From positions 1 to 64,000 of the forward strand of contig JADJMM010000004.1 of assembly GCA_016709575.1 (NCBI GenBank): a stretch of DNA of 64,000 bases, in the 5' to 3' direction. Numbering within the stretch: the stretch's first letter is position 1; the number at the start of each line of letters is the position of its first letter. Below, in pieces: positions 28,927 through 39,236 of this stretch. Below the pieces are notes generated by a model. The model was given only the letters and a program-made list of their open reading frames with translations. It did no database searches and was not told the origin of the DNA. A program made the position numbers and the translations under genes. The DNA is from Sphingobacteriaceae bacterium. Lineage in GTDB: Bacteria; Bacteroidota; Bacteroidia; B-17B0; Aurantibacillaceae.

Positions 28927-28988
28927 AGTTTAATTTAAACACGTAAATCTAAGCGAGAGATTCGGTTTTAACAAGGGGAAGTTTTTAA

Positions 28989-29028
28989 CTAAAACCCTCA
29001 GAATTCTTAATAATTAAGGGCGTTTTAG
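28989..29028 (-). terminator. Possible terminator after trmN6
   Basis: CTAAAACCCT (28989-28998) pairs with AGGGCGTTTTAG (29017-29028) with one bulged base, between the trmN6 stop and the dehydrogenase start. No long T run, so weak. Confidence 0.3.
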
Positions 29029-29058
29029 GTGAATTTTAGGCACTTCAAACACAATAAA

Positions 29059-29775
29059 TTAGAAGTGTATGTAATAATCCTTAGTGAGGTTTTTGTACTC
29101 TTCGGTGTACGAATGACGTTCATCTTTTTCGATAACCAGAGTAGATTCAGAAAATTCGGTAGGACGGAATTCAAATTGCATTAAATGACGTTTCTCTTCA
29201 CCTTTATCTAAAGTGGTTCTGATGCGCAACAGTTTTGATAAATGAAACCCTCTTGACTCGGCTTGCTCTCTGAATTTAATGGCTTCATTTTTAGGTAGGA
29301 TTAAACAAAACTTGCCTTTTTCACTCATGATGATTTTTACACCTTCAATTAATTCGATATAAGGTAAAATATCAGCGTGGCGGGCATTCGATCTATTGCT
29401 GTCGAAGCTTTTTAGAGAGTCGACAAAATAAGGAGGATTAGTTACAATTAAATCGAATTTTTGGGTGCTTGATTTTGCGAAATCCTGTAAAGATTTATGT
29501 TCTACTGAAAGACTTTCAGTAAAAATACTTTCTTCAAAGTTTATTTTAGCTTGCTCGTATGCGCTTTTTTCGATATCAATAGCGTGAATCTTGCCTTTAG
29601 ATTTTTGTGCGAGCATCAAAGCAATTACGCCAGTACCTGTACCAATATCGAGAATGTTTAATGAACCGTTAGGAATAACCCAAGCCCCAAGCAAAACAGC
29701 ATCTGTGCTCACTTTCATGGCGCACTTGTCTTGCTTTATTACAAATTGCTTAAACGCAAATGTGGAGTTGGCCAT
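29059..29775 (-). CDS. trmN6: tRNA1(Val) (adenine(37)-N6)-methyltransferase
   Basis: A 238-residue SAM-dependent methyltransferase. Motif I ILDIGTGTGVIALMLAQK, motif II IHAIDIEKSAYEQA and the N6-adenine signature DLIVTNPPYFVDS are present, plus the family N-terminus FKQFVIKQDKCAMKVSTDAV. This pattern matches YfiC/TrmN6, which methylates A37 of tRNA1(Val). Full length. It is followed by a possible hairpin and preceded by the PorP gene on the same strand. Confidence 0.9.
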   Translation of the reverse strand: MANSTFAFKQFVIKQDKCAMKVSTDAVLLGAWVIPNGSLNILDIGTGTGVIALMLAQKSKGKIHAIDIEKSAYEQAKINFEESIFTESLSVEHKSLQDFAKSSTQKFDLIVTNPPYFVDSLKSFDSNRSNARHADILPYIELIEGVKIIMSEKGKFCLILPKNEAIKFREQAESRGFHLSKLLRIRTTLDKGEEKRHLMQFEFRPTEFSESTLVIEKDERHSYTEEYKNLTKDYYIHF

Positions 29776-29807
29776 AAATCATTATAAAATAATTTATCGG
29801 TTCTTAC

Positions 29808-30853
29808 TTATGTTGGTCTGTTTACAGTTGTACCTAAATTCTTGCCGTAGCCAGAGCTGGTATTGTAACGTAAGCAAACTTCAATCCACCTTTAAGCTTG
29901 AAGCCGGCGTTAGTTGAGAGATATTTATATCGTAAGAAATCTGATTGCATATTTACTTTTTGGTATAAAATCGTAGGGATAACAGCATCCTTTAAACGAT
30001 AATAAGCTCCAAATGAAAACGATGATGCGTTTTTAATATTGGTGTAAGTTGCTTGGTCTTCGATAATGTATTTAAACAACATACCTACAGTTGTTTCGCT
30101 GCTCGGGCCTTGTTTCATGTATAATAAACTTGGAACTAAAGCAATACCTACTGATTTTAAACCGTAATCTAAATTAGCATGGAACATATACTTTGTATAC
30201 AAACGCTCGCTACTAGAGAAAAATGAATTTTTGGGAATGTTATAGTGATAAGCTGCAAATCCAATATCACATTTAGCACCATCTTTTGCGCTAATATAAC
30301 GCTCGCTTTTTGCGTAGTGAAAATTAACACCGGCACCGGCATCAAACGTTACAATTCCGCTTTTAGGAGTTACTTCACCAGTTGGCGCGTTGGCATTATA
30401 TGAATAATCTATAAATTGGCTATCCCACTTTAAATTTGAAATATCAATGGTACGATAAACAAATCCTGCTTGTATACCACCCGATAACCACGCAGATTTC
30501 GCGGCTTTTGTATGTATAGCTAAAGATAAATTTGGAGTAAGTGTTCCTAATTTTGCATCGCCCGCCTTATCAGAATACATGTTAAAGCCAAGAGCAAGAA
30601 ATTTTTTCTTCAACTTTAAACGCTTTAAAGACTGTTCAATCGTAATTCCATAAGTTTGGTATGATTTAGCAACTGCCCCCCACTGCGATCTGTAATTAAT
30701 AATAGCACGAGTATCATAAGAGCTTCCAACTAAAGCTGGGTTTACATTCACCGGCGCTTCAGTGTACTGAGAGAAATGGATATCCTGAGCATTAATACCT
30801 TTTACAGCAAAGAATGCAGTAGCAAGAATTCCTATTTTTATTATCCTATTCAT
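29808..30853 (-). CDS. PorP/SprF family T9SS membrane protein (two frameshifts at the 3' end)
   Basis: Signal peptide (MNRIIKIGILATAFFAVKGINAQ), then the family opening DIHFSQYTEAPVNVNPALVG and a barrel throughout (YRSQWGAVAKSYQTYG, LALGFNMYSDKAGD). Known of the family: PorP/SprF proteins attach T9SS-exported type-B cargo to the cell surface and often sit next to it; here the giant cargo gene is 8 bp upstream. Read straight, the C-terminus is unlike the family (ending PALATARI). Two shifts (near 29940 and 29895) restore SYDINISQLTPASSLKGG and EVCLRYNTSSGYGK, the normal ending, with the stop at 29808. Confidence 0.9.
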
Positions 30854-30860
30854 AATTTCC

Positions 30861-33800
30861 TTACCTGATTAAAGTAATATTTCCTTTTTGACTGAAGGAG
30901 TTTCCGTCGAGCGTTGTACCTTCCAGTCGATAAACAAATACTGCAGTATTTAAAAGTTCTCCATTATATGTTCCATCCCAACCAATTTTCTGCTCACTGG
31001 TTTCAAATACTTTTTCACCCCAGCGGTTAAATATCATAAAGGTTAAATTTTTAAGACACTTACCCCTGACGTACAAGACATCGTTGACCCCATCGAGATT
31101 TGGCGAAAAGGCATTGGGGACAAACATCTCTCCACAATCCGGCACGACACACACCTCCACTGTGTCATTATATTTACAATTTTTACTATTATACCCTGTG
31201 AGTACATAAGTTGTTGTGATGGTAGGATTCGCAATAGGACTAGGACAAATACTACAACTTAATGCTGTACCAGGACTCCAGGTATAATAATTCGCTTGGA
31301 GACCAAATAACTGAACCTCTTGACCGTATCTAATACAAGTATCCCTTACAGCATAAGTATTCGGAGTATCTACAACGTGAATAATTTTTGTTTTAATAAT
31401 ACTGTCATATCCGTAAGGATTTGTTACTGCTAAAGCAACTGTATAATCGCCAGGAGTGTTATAACAAGTTACATGGAAATTCACAGAACTGGTATCAGGA
31501 TTTCCTCCCGGTGTATACCATTTTATAGTTTGAGGCTTACCACCACACGATGTATTAATAAAGTTAATACACGTTTTTGTACAAATAGTATCATTAGGTA
31601 ATGCAGTTGTAAAACTTGCGACAGGAGGGAAACAATTTATAACCCTTACTGTTACCGTATCGATTTTACTTTTGCAACTTGGAATATTATTGTACGAAAG
31701 TTGACAGGTGTAAGTCATTAAATAATCGCTATTACAAACGCCGATAGTTGGTTGCGATAAAACATCAGTAGGTAATGCTGATCCAATATTACCACTAGGA
31801 GAGGTTAATAAACCAAAAGTTGGTGTCCAAGTATAATTAAAGGACATTCCTGAAGGAGGTGCTGGATTATTGATAGTTAAAGTAACTTGATTGTTACCGC
31901 ATACTGTATTGGTAATATTACCGAGCGTATTTGTGGTTAATGAAATTGTGTGTGTTGGAACCGGCACTACAGTTAATGTGATTATTGCTGTATTGGTTAA
32001 GCAACCCGCACCTGTTTGTCCAACTATTGAATAAGTTGTCGTAACGGTAGGATTAGCTGTGTTAGTATAACCGGTAATGTTAGTTAAAGTAAATGCAGGT
32101 GACCAGGTGTATGTTCCTGAAGTTCCTGCGCCAGATGCAGTGTAAGTATACGCTTGTCCAACACAAATAGTAGTGTTAGTTGGTGTAATAGTTAATGTTG
32201 GACGTGGTGTAACAGTAATGTTTACAACCGCTGTACCAGTACAAGTTCCTGTTGCTCCAAAAATAGTATACTGTGTGCTTGTACTTGGAGTAGCTGTCAC
32301 ATTAGAACCAAAAGGACTGCTTAAACCTGTAGAAGGAGACCAAGTATAACTTGAGGCGCCTGTAGCTATTAAGCTTATTCCAGTAGCGCCAACACAAGTT
32401 GTTGCTGAAGACGGCGTAACCGAAACAGTTAAAGGTGTTCCGATAAATACGTTAGCTGTTGTTGTGCCCGTACAACCTGTTACAGGATCAGAACCAACAA
32501 CATTATAAGATTGATTAGTTGTTGGTGATGCAGTAACCACCGAACCGTTAGTTGCACTTAATCCAGTACTAGGTGACCAGGTGTAATTTGTAGCTCCGCT
32601 TGCTGTTAACGTTGTTGTTCCACCAGGACAAATTGTAAAGTTACCGGATACTAATACAGGTAATGCAGGAACTACACTAACAGTAATGACAGCCGTATTT
32701 GAACAAACACCGGTTGTACCTGTGACTGTATAATTTGTGACTGAACTTGGTGAAGCTGTAACAACTGCACCGGTTGTACTGCTTAATCCTGTACCAGGCG
32801 ACCAAACATAACTGGTTGCGCCCGCAGTTAAAGTTGCAGTGGTTCCCGGACAAACAATTGTTGTACTTGCCACGGCCGTGACCGTAGGAGTTGGATCCAC
32901 TTGAATAGTTTGAGTTGTAGTTGCAGTTCCTGTAGCATCACTTGCTAAAATTGTAATTGAAAATGTTCCTGTGGAGGGAAAAGTAATACTTGTCGTGGCC
33001 CCGTTAGGATTACCAAATACAGGTCCGGCTGGATTTGCAGACCAGGTATAACCGGTTAAAGCAACTGTTGCAGGGTTTGGTGTACAGGTAACGTTAACTG
33101 AACCACCTGAACAAATTGGCGTTGGTAAAATAAATGTGGGTGTAAAAGTAGCTAGTGTTTTTAAAGTAACATTGTCGATTGCGTAAGAAGGATCCGTTCC
33201 TGTATTATCTCCGTTATTCACCCAACGGAAACCAACACGAACATTGGCTGCATTATTTGCTGCGGCAGGCATTGCAATTGTGTAACTTGACCAAACACCT
33301 TGATTTAATCCTGTACAAGCTGAATTGGTTTGAGTACAACCGGCATTACCACAAGTTGTTTTTACAGGATTACCCAATAATGTCAAAGGACCAGCAGCAA
33401 TAGAATAATAAACAGTTCCATCGTCAGATGCACCTTGCCCGTTCTCTAAATATTCAAAACCTAAAATTATATTATTTCTTCCGGTACAATTAATAATAGG
33501 AGATTCTGCACGTAAATCAGAAGCAATACCAGCATTGTAAATTGCACCACAATCACCACTAGTACAAAGGAAAGTTAAAGAGCTTGAAGAGTTACTGATA
33601 TGCAAACTTCTATTTTGCGGGCCTGTTGCAAGACAACCATTTCCACAATTACCAACACCCATACCTGCTTCAGTTGCACTAATGTAATATTCATCCGATC
33701 CGGTTGAAGGTGTATAACCTGACAAATAAGTTACAGCCCAAGCACCATTTCCACTAGCGTTAACACCATTTGCTAATTGTAATTGATTACAACCTATACC

Positions 33801-33884
33801 AAATGTTTCTGTCCAAAATGGAGCCTGAGAGAAACTCAGTGAAAAAGAGAAAACAAAAATTAAAAAGTAAAAAATTCTTTTCAT
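30861..33884 (-). CDS. Giant surface protein with Ig/PKD-like repeats and type-B T9SS sorting domain
   Basis: A 1007-residue protein. Signal peptide (MKRIFYFLIFVFSFSLSFSQ), an N-terminal region with a lectin-like jelly-roll feel (FGFRWVNNGDNTGTDP-like segment near 225), then many Ser/Thr/Gly-rich repeats of about 80 residues typed by TATLTAGATSYVWSPGTGLS and VTNYTVTG, a PKD-like section (about 790-850), and a C-terminal CHU_C / gliding-motility-type domain (FVPNAFSPNLDGVNDVLYV, NRWGEKVFET, GTYNGELLNTAVFVYRLEG). The last is a type-B T9SS signal, matching the PorP/SprF gene 8 bp downstream. Probable adhesin; ligand unknown. Confidence 0.9.
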   Translation of the reverse strand: MKRIFYFLIFVFSFSLSFSQAPFWTETFGIGCNQLQLANGVNASGNGAWAVTYLSGYTPSTGSDEYYISATEAGMGVGNCGNGCLATGPQNRSLHISNSSSSLTFLCTSGDCGAIYNAGIASDLRAESPIINCTGRNNIILGFEYLENGQGASDDGTVYYSIAAGPLTLLGNPVKTTCGNAGCTQTNSACTGLNQGVWSSYTIAMPAAANNAANVRVGFRWVNNGDNTGTDPSYAIDNVTLKTLATFTPTFILPTPICSGGSVNVTCTPNPATVALTGYTWSANPAGPVFGNPNGATTSITFPSTGTFSITILASDATGTATTTQTIQVDPTPTVTAVASTTIVCPGTTATLTAGATSYVWSPGTGLSSTTGAVVTASPSSVTNYTVTGTTGVCSNTAVITVSVVPALPVLVSGNFTICPGGTTTLTASGATNYTWSPSTGLSATNGSVVTASPTTNQSYNVVGSDPVTGCTGTTTANVFIGTPLTVSVTPSSATTCVGATGISLIATGASSYTWSPSTGLSSPFGSNVTATPSTSTQYTIFGATGTCTGTAVVNITVTPRPTLTITPTNTTICVGQAYTYTASGAGTSGTYTWSPAFTLTNITGYTNTANPTVTTTYSIVGQTGAGCLTNTAIITLTVVPVPTHTISLTTNTLGNITNTVCGNNQVTLTINNPAPPSGMSFNYTWTPTFGLLTSPSGNIGSALPTDVLSQPTIGVCNSDYLMTYTCQLSYNNIPSCKSKIDTVTVRVINCFPPVASFTTALPNDTICTKTCINFINTSCGGKPQTIKWYTPGGNPDTSSVNFHVTCYNTPGDYTVALAVTNPYGYDSIIKTKIIHVVDTPNTYAVRDTCIRYGQEVQLFGLQANYYTWSPGTALSCSICPSPIANPTITTTYVLTGYNSKNCKYNDTVEVCVVPDCGEMFVPNAFSPNLDGVNDVLYVRGKCLKNLTFMIFNRWGEKVFETSEQKIGWDGTYNGELLNTAVFVYRLEGTTLDGNSFSQKGNITLIR

Positions 33885-34196
33885 ACTATATTCATGTTAT
33901 TTTATAATGCCTAAGTTAAGCTTGTATTTCGTTGAACTGCATTTTCTTACTCAATAAAATCATCAATTCACTAAGTGGTAAAGATAATAATAAAACAACA
34001 CAATTAAAACGTAAAAAGACCTTGATTTGAACACAAGACTCTTAATTAAATAACCCTTACGCTCTCAAATCCAAAAAGGTTGGTTTTGGATCAAAATTAA
34101 CTGAAATATTCCATATTGTTAATAACTTTAGCCTCTTTTAGCATATTTTAATCTAGGTTTTCTCGTAAAATATTAAAACTTTGCAAAACTCCAAAA
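33885..34196. other. Intergenic region between divergent genes
   Basis: 312 bp of A/T-rich sequence between the giant cargo gene (leftward) and the M23 peptidase gene (rightward). It must hold both promoters, but the best -7 candidate for the peptidase (AAACTTTG near 34178) lacks the TA, and I assign none firmly. No repeat or RNA gene is seen. Confidence 0.4.
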
Positions 34197-35162
34197 ATGA
34201 AGGCCATCCCAAATAACCTAATTTTGGCGCTATTTATAGCCGTTTTTGCCTGTACCTCAGTATCGGCGGGGGTTTTAGACGACCGTAACAAACCGGGAGA
34301 CGATAAAAAAGCAAAAGCTAAACGAACAGATACCACTGCTAATAACCCTACAGTTTTAATTGATAATGAGGAAGAGAGCCCTGATACTACCTTAATTCTT
34401 TTTCCATCAAACGACCTTTATGCTAGTTGGGACACTAACACAGTTCATCCTTATAATTTTTCAGATTGTTTCCGTCAAGATTCTGTAAGTATTTGTTTGG
34501 CAGATATAGGACAAAACTTTGTTATGCCGTTTAAAGGTATGATTACCAGTCAGTTTGGCTGGAGAAAATACCGTCCACATTACGGAACTGATATTGATTT
34601 AGAAATTGGTGATACTGTTGTCGCAGCTTTTGATGGTATGGTTCGTATTTCTAAGTCTCATGTGCATGGTTATGGTAATGTTGTTATTATTCGCCACGAT
34701 AATGGCCTAGAAACTGTTTATGCTCATTTATCAAAACTATTAGTTGATCCGGGACAAAAAATTAAAGCCGGTGAAATTTTAGGTTTAGGTGGAAACACTG
34801 GTCGTTCGTATGGGGCTCATTTACATTTTGAAATCCGTTATTTGGGTCAGGCTTTAGATACTGAAGATTTTATTGATTTCGCTAGTGGAAATTTAAAATC
34901 ATACGAGTTTAATTTACGTAAAACTGATGTTGAAACGAAATACGATTTAAGAGCTTTACATAATCGTCACCGCAAAGATGTTGGTGCTATCAGCTATGTA
35001 AAAACAAAAAATGGCAGCACTTATAAAGTGTATCGCGTTCGTCAAGGTGATAATTTAGGTCGCATTGCACAACGTTGTCACACCACAGTAAAAGCCCTTT
35101 GTAAAAAGAATGGCATTAAACCAACTAAAGTTCTTCAGGTTGGTCAGAAATTAAAAGTCTAA
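34197..35162 (+). CDS. M23 metallopeptidase with C-terminal LysM domain
   Basis: A 321-residue protein. Signal peptide (residues 1-24), a disordered Lys/Asp/Thr linker, then a peptidase_M23 domain (about 108-230) with metal ligands His128 and Asp132 in HYGTD and His210 in the HLH motif (GAHLHFEI), and a LysM domain at the C-terminus (about 271-321: YRVRQGDNLGRIAQRCH). Known of the family: such proteins cut peptide cross-links in peptidoglycan, with LysM binding the glycan. All zinc-site residues are present, so it is probably an active murein hydrolase in the periplasm, acting in growth or daughter-cell separation. Confidence 0.92.
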   Translation: MKAIPNNLILALFIAVFACTSVSAGVLDDRNKPGDDKKAKAKRTDTTANNPTVLIDNEEESPDTTLILFPSNDLYASWDTNTVHPYNFSDCFRQDSVSICLADIGQNFVMPFKGMITSQFGWRKYRPHYGTDIDLEIGDTVVAAFDGMVRISKSHVHGYGNVVIIRHDNGLETVYAHLSKLLVDPGQKIKAGEILGLGGNTGRSYGAHLHFEIRYLGQALDTEDFIDFASGNLKSYEFNLRKTDVETKYDLRALHNRHRKDVGAISYVKTKNGSTYKVYRVRQGDNLGRIAQRCHTTVKALCKKNGIKPTKVLQVGQKLKV

Positions 35163-35171
35163 ATCCTGATT

Positions 35172-35948
35172 TTATTTATTGAGAATGCCGCTAATAATTA
35201 ATAGCGCTATTATTCCCATGAACACAAAAACAAACCACTTAATAAAACCATAAGTGGTTTTCTTTAATAATTTATTTCCTAATAAAGCGCCAATCCAAGC
35301 AGAACCAATGGCGATTATTAAGAGTAAATAATTTTGGGAAACTATTTCTTTGCTGATGGAAGTTGAATAAATGCTTAAACGCGCAATATCTACTAAACAC
35401 GCAATTGCAATTCCACTCGCAATAAAAATTTCTTTCTCTAAATTTAGGCGGACCAAGAATGCACTTCGCAAGACACCTTGATGTCCGGATAATCCTCCAA
35501 AAAAACCGCTTAATGCCCCACCCCAAACCAAATTGTTTTTCCCGAAGCTTAGATTTTTTAAATACGGGATAATCTCCCACAAGGAAAACACCAACATTAA
35601 AACACCAATAATACTTCCAATTATAGTAATTGAAAATGTGTGTTCTGAAATTGCATAAGTATACAGTGGCTCTGAAATTGAAAATTGTTTTAATAACCAC
35701 GCACCTAAAAATGCAAATAGCAAAGAAGGGATTCCGAATTTCAATACCAACTGCACATTTATTTTTTTGTACACTAAAAAAACTTAAACACATTATTTAA
35801 AAAAATGTACAATGGCAGTTAATGCAATCGACGTTTCAAGATCAAAAAATAAAGCAAATACAGGAAGCAATAATGTTCCCAAACCAAAACCCGAAAAAAA
35901 AGTGAGAAGGGATGCTAACAGCGCTACTAATGCTATTGCGATATACAT
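35172..35948 (-). CDS. TauE/SafE-family membrane transporter (two frameshifts)
   Basis: About 258 residues with eight TM helices. The opening (MYIAIALVALLASLLTFFSG, then FGLGTLLLPVFALFFDLETS) and the second half (WGGALSGFFGGLSGHQGVLR) are the two TauE/SafE repeats. Frame breaks lie in T runs near 35803 and 35776; joining them reads HFFNNVFKFFLVYKKINVQL. Known of the family: these proteins export small sulfur-containing anions such as sulfite or sulfoacetate; the actual substrate here is unknown. The ATG at 35948 overlaps the upstream stop as TAATG, so it is coupled to the kinase gene. Confidence 0.8.
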
Positions 35949-36799
35949 TACAATAAAGATTGGTGATACTCAACAAGTCCGTCGATAGGTGATTTAATAA
36001 CCTTACCTAATTTATAACCTTCTTCATTAGCTACCTCTGCTAAAATATCTTTGTAATAAAACCCGATTGAACCAACTGAGTTTACAGTGTATTCACGTGA
36101 GTTAGAATATTTGCCAATTTGCTTATGAAAAAATTCAACGAAACAATTTTTTACCACTTTGCGGACGTATGCATCCTTAATGTTTTCTGAAACAAATTTA
36201 TTTACAGAAGCCAAATATCTGCTCGGCATTGGTTTTTTATAAACGTTATTCAAAATCTCTTCTCTATGATATCCACTGGCTTCAAAATCGTCTTTTATTT
36301 TTTTTGGTAATTCGTCATCAAAATAAGCTTGAATAAATGTCAAACCAATATTAGCGCCACTACCATGATCGCCAAACAAATATCCAACCGACGGAACATT
36401 TTCAATTACATTTTTTCCATCGTACAAACAACTGTTACTACCGGTACCTAAAATTGAAGCGATGCCTGGTTTTTGTCCGCATAAAGCTCGCGCAGCTGCT
36501 AATAAATCGTGGTGAATATCAATATTTTTTAAATCGAGGGCGTTATGAATTCCATCTAAAACAATGTTACAATTTACCTCTTTAGAACAACCTGCACCGT
36601 AATAATAAACATGTTCTATTTTCGAAATATGCTCTTTCAAAAACGGTTTTAAGTGTTCTTTTATCTCTAAAGAAATTTGATCTTTTGTTTGAAAATAAGG
36701 ATTGAATCCAATAGTTTTTAGATTCGAAAGAATTTGTTTCCTGTCAATCAGCACCCAATCTGTTTTTGTAGAACCGCTATCGGCTATCAGGGTTAGCAT
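35948..36799 (-). CDS. BadF/BadG-type N-acetylglucosamine kinase-like protein
   Basis: A 283-residue ASKHA ATPase. Phosphate-1 motif LIADSGSTKTDWVLI at the N-terminus, adenosine motif region SILGTGSNSCLYDG, and GYLFGDHGSGANIG. Known of the family: BadF/BadG/BcrA/BcrD-type sugar kinases in Bacteroidota phosphorylate N-acetylglucosamine released in cell-wall recycling or chitin use. Intact and full length. It is followed by the TauE/SafE gene with a 1-bp stop/start overlap and preceded by the S16 terminator region. Confidence 0.85.
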   Translation of the reverse strand: MLTLIADSGSTKTDWVLIDRKQILSNLKTIGFNPYFQTKDQISLEIKEHLKPFLKEHISKIEHVYYYGAGCSKEVNCNIVLDGIHNALDLKNIDIHHDLLAAARALCGQKPGIASILGTGSNSCLYDGKNVIENVPSVGYLFGDHGSGANIGLTFIQAYFDDELPKKIKDDFEASGYHREEILNNVYKKPMPSRYLASVNKFVSENIKDAYVRKVVKNCFVEFFHKQIGKYSNSREYTVNSVGSIGFYYKDILAEVANEEGYKLGKVIKSPIDGLVEYHQSLL

Positions 36800-36845
36800 A
36801 GCATTTAAATTGTTTTAGGTAAAACTATTGTTTTTATACGTAATA

Positions 36846-36874
36846 AAAAAGCCTCTAGTTACAGAGGCTTTTTA
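36846..36874 (-). terminator. Rho-independent terminator after rpsP
   Basis: Stem AAGCCTCT / AGAGGCTT with an AGTTAC-type loop and T/A runs both sides, 20 bp after the rpsP stop. Confidence 0.8.
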
Positions 36875-36892
36875 AAATAATTCTAGTTTGGC

Positions 36893-37419
36893 TTATGCCG
36901 GATTTTCGTTTGTTGCAGTATCTGCAGCTTCTGTATTTTCAACAGCAGGAGTTTCAGTAGCAGGAACTACTTTTGCAGCTATTTTAGCAGCTTTTGCTTC
37001 CTTAGAAGCAGTTTCAGCTTTAATCTGAGCACTCTTCTTTTTGCTTGCATCACCAGCTAAATTGTCCTTTTTAGCAACAATTTTACCGTCTTTTCCTGTA
37101 ACCATTTGCTGAATTTTTGTTCAACTTGAGCTTCAGTTAAAGCACCTTTTTTTACACCATCTAATAAGTGTTTTTTAAGCATTACACCTTTGTAAGATAA
37201 AATCGCTCTGCAAGTATCAGTTGGCTGAGCGCCTTTCATTACCCAATCAAGGGTCTTATCAAAGTTAATGTCGATAGTTGCCGGATTTGTGTTAGGGTTA
37301 TAAACGCCTAATTTTTCAATGAATTTTCCATCACGAGGTGCACGACCATCCGCCACTACCACATGAAAGAAAGCTGTATCCTTTTTTCCATGTCTCTGTA
37401 GTCTAATCTTTACTGCCAT
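36893..37419 (-). CDS. rpsP: 30S ribosomal protein S16 with Ala/Lys C-terminal extension (one frameshift)
   Basis: About 175 residues. The first 80 are canonical S16 (MAVKIRLQRHGKKDTAFFHV, KLGVYNPNTNPATIDINFD). As usual in Bacteroidota, a charged tail follows (KKDNLAGDASKKKSAQIKAE, then Ala/Glu/Thr-rich to NENPA). The frame breaks near 37090 in an A run: restoring one A reads KWLQEKDGKIVAKKD across the join. S16 is essential for small-subunit assembly, so the break must be a sequence error. It has its own terminator. Confidence 0.93.
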
Positions 37420-37490
37420 ATTTTTAGTTTTAAATTGGGGTGCAAATATCGTAAGTTTTTATGGTTTTCACAAAAAAAACTAGCAAATCG

Positions 37491-37518
37491 TTTAGTTTCG
37501 CAAAATTTTATACCTTTG
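37491..37518 (+). promoter_or_regulatory. Promoter of the universal stress protein gene
   Basis: TTTAG (37491-37495) and TACCTTTG (37511-37518), 15-16 bp apart, matching the Bacteroidota pattern. The ATG is 20 bp downstream. Confidence 0.6.
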
Positions 37519-37538
37519 TCCCTTAAAAACCTAACCTT

Positions 37539-38369
37539 ATGCAAGTTAAAGAAAGAGGCATCGTATTAATTCCTATTGATTTTACTGAACAATCATTATT
37601 AGCTGTTAAGCAATCCTACAATCTTGCAAAATACACTCATTCTAAGCTTGTTATCTTACATGTTTACTCGAAAACAGGACAAGAACGCTATGATGAGTTA
37701 ACTAAATTGGTTAAACAAACTGAGGCTGAAAGTGGCTTAGTTCCGGTTGAATTTATGAACGTTAAAGGTGATATTTATACAGAAACCGACCGCGTTGCAG
37801 AAGAAATTAAAGCTACCCTTATTGTTGTTGGTTTAGAAAGCCACATGAAATTTAAAGATATTTTTGGCGGAAGCGCTTCTAAATTAATCCGCAAAGCACC
37901 TTGCCCGGTTATTACCATTCGCGGGAAAGAACACCGCGATGGCTGCGAAAATATTTTATTACCACTGGATTTATCACGCGAATCACGCGAAAAAGTAGAT
38001 ATCTCTGTTCAATTTGCTAAATACTTCGGAGCTTCTATCCGTATTTTATCAGTGTTTAGTCCTAATGATTTAGCTTACGAAAATCAATTGTTAGCTTATG
38101 CTCATCAGGTAAAACAATTTATTAAAGGCAAAAACATTTCTTGTACTAACAAATCAATTGCCAGTGATCATATTGCTGAAACTGTAGTTGAATACGCTAA
38201 TAAAATTGAAGCAGATTTAGTGATGATTATGAATAAACCTGATTTAAGTATCAAGGAATTTTTCAGTGGTACAGACACGCAGCATATTGTTGACATCAGT
38301 AACATTCCTGTTATGACAGTTAACCCAATGAAACGTGAAAGCATGAACCACTTCGGTACAGGTTTCTAA
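37539..38369 (+). CDS. Tandem-domain universal stress protein (UspA family)
   Basis: A 276-residue protein with two Usp domains. The first (about 7-140) opens VLIPIDFTEQSLLAVKQSY and ends with the family signature GGSASKLIRKAPCPVITI; the second (about 148-270) opens ILLPLDLSRESREKVDIS and ends DTQHIVDISNIPVMTV, with a degraded G-x-x-x-x-G nucleotide motif. Cytosolic, no signal peptide. Known of the family: Usp proteins are induced by starvation or stress and some bind ATP; the specific role is unknown. Monocistronic with its own promoter. Confidence 0.9.
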   Translation: MQVKERGIVLIPIDFTEQSLLAVKQSYNLAKYTHSKLVILHVYSKTGQERYDELTKLVKQTEAESGLVPVEFMNVKGDIYTETDRVAEEIKATLIVVGLESHMKFKDIFGGSASKLIRKAPCPVITIRGKEHRDGCENILLPLDLSRESREKVDISVQFAKYFGASIRILSVFSPNDLAYENQLLAYAHQVKQFIKGKNISCTNKSIASDHIAETVVEYANKIEADLVMIMNKPDLSIKEFFSGTDTQHIVDISNIPVMTVNPMKRESMNHFGTGF

Positions 38370-38385
38370 TTCCAAAATCTTAAGA

Positions 38386-39236
38386 TTATTTTTTTATACC
38401 AAAGAGTTTAAAACCAATGGTGGCGGATAACTGTGCTGTGAAAAAGCTATGTCTTGCCGTACCATTTCCTTTACCTAGTACCAGAACTTTTCTGTAATCG
38501 GCGTAACTACCTTTTGCAGTAAATTCAAAGACTCCATATTTTAAAAATTCTGCACGAACACCAGTCTCCAGACCAACAATCCATCCAGCTATGTGCCAAT
38601 TATTATTTAAACGCTCACCAAATAAAGTTACATCCGTTCTTGGATAAACGAAACCAGCGCCTGCCTTGCCAACCCATCCAATATGTAATATTTTGTTGGG
38701 ATTATATAGTGTCCATCGCTTCAAAAAATTCACCATCGCAAAATTAGCCCCATCGGTATGCTCAAAATGTAAAAATGTTTCAGGGTTAAGCGTAGTATCT
38801 CGGTCAACATAATTACCATTAAACTGACCTTTGACCCTCACTCTTTGATGATCATTAACAATGTACTTGGTATGATCGTAGTTTAATTCAATACCAAAAT
38901 CCTGTTTATTATTAAAATAATATCCTGCATGACAAACAAATTGTGGAACTGAAATATTAACAATATCAGGTATCAACTCAAAATCAGGGCGATCGGAAGC
39001 TGTTGCATTATATACGGTAAAATCGTAATCAGTTGGCTTGCCTGTATTATTATCGCGCATTTTACCGGAATGATCTGAGAAATGAATAGTGCTTTTAGAA
39101 TACGCAGCACGAGTATACCCCCATGTTAAATAAAAACTACCTTTTATTTTGTTTTTTTTCTTAACGAATCGCTTTGAGAAAAGCTATTGCTAAAAGAAAT
39201 AAGAATTAATACAACTATAAACGATCTTGTTTTCAC
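38386..39236 (-). CDS. Secreted beta-barrel-like protein (one frameshift)
   Basis: About 283 residues. The GTG at 39236 is preferred because it overlaps the tsaE stop (GTGA) and opens a signal peptide (MKTRSFIVVLILISFSNSFSQ); no ATG exists upstream in frame. The frame breaks in an A8 run near 39150: one more A reads LRKKNKIKGSFYLTWGYTRA. The mature part has alternating barrel strands (FAMVNFLKRWTLYNPNKILH, then WVGKAGAGFVYPR; HSFFTAQLSATIGFKLFG at the end). Probably an outer-membrane protein. Function unknown. Confidence 0.7.

Noticed and set aside
34148..34336. 62-codon minus-strand open frame over the M23 gene start
   Set aside because: Lies opposite a convincing signal peptide and linker; no independent support.
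35272..35793. 173-codon minus-strand open frame
   Set aside because: Shadow of the TauE/SafE gene; Cys/Phe/Trp-rich translation unlike a real protein.
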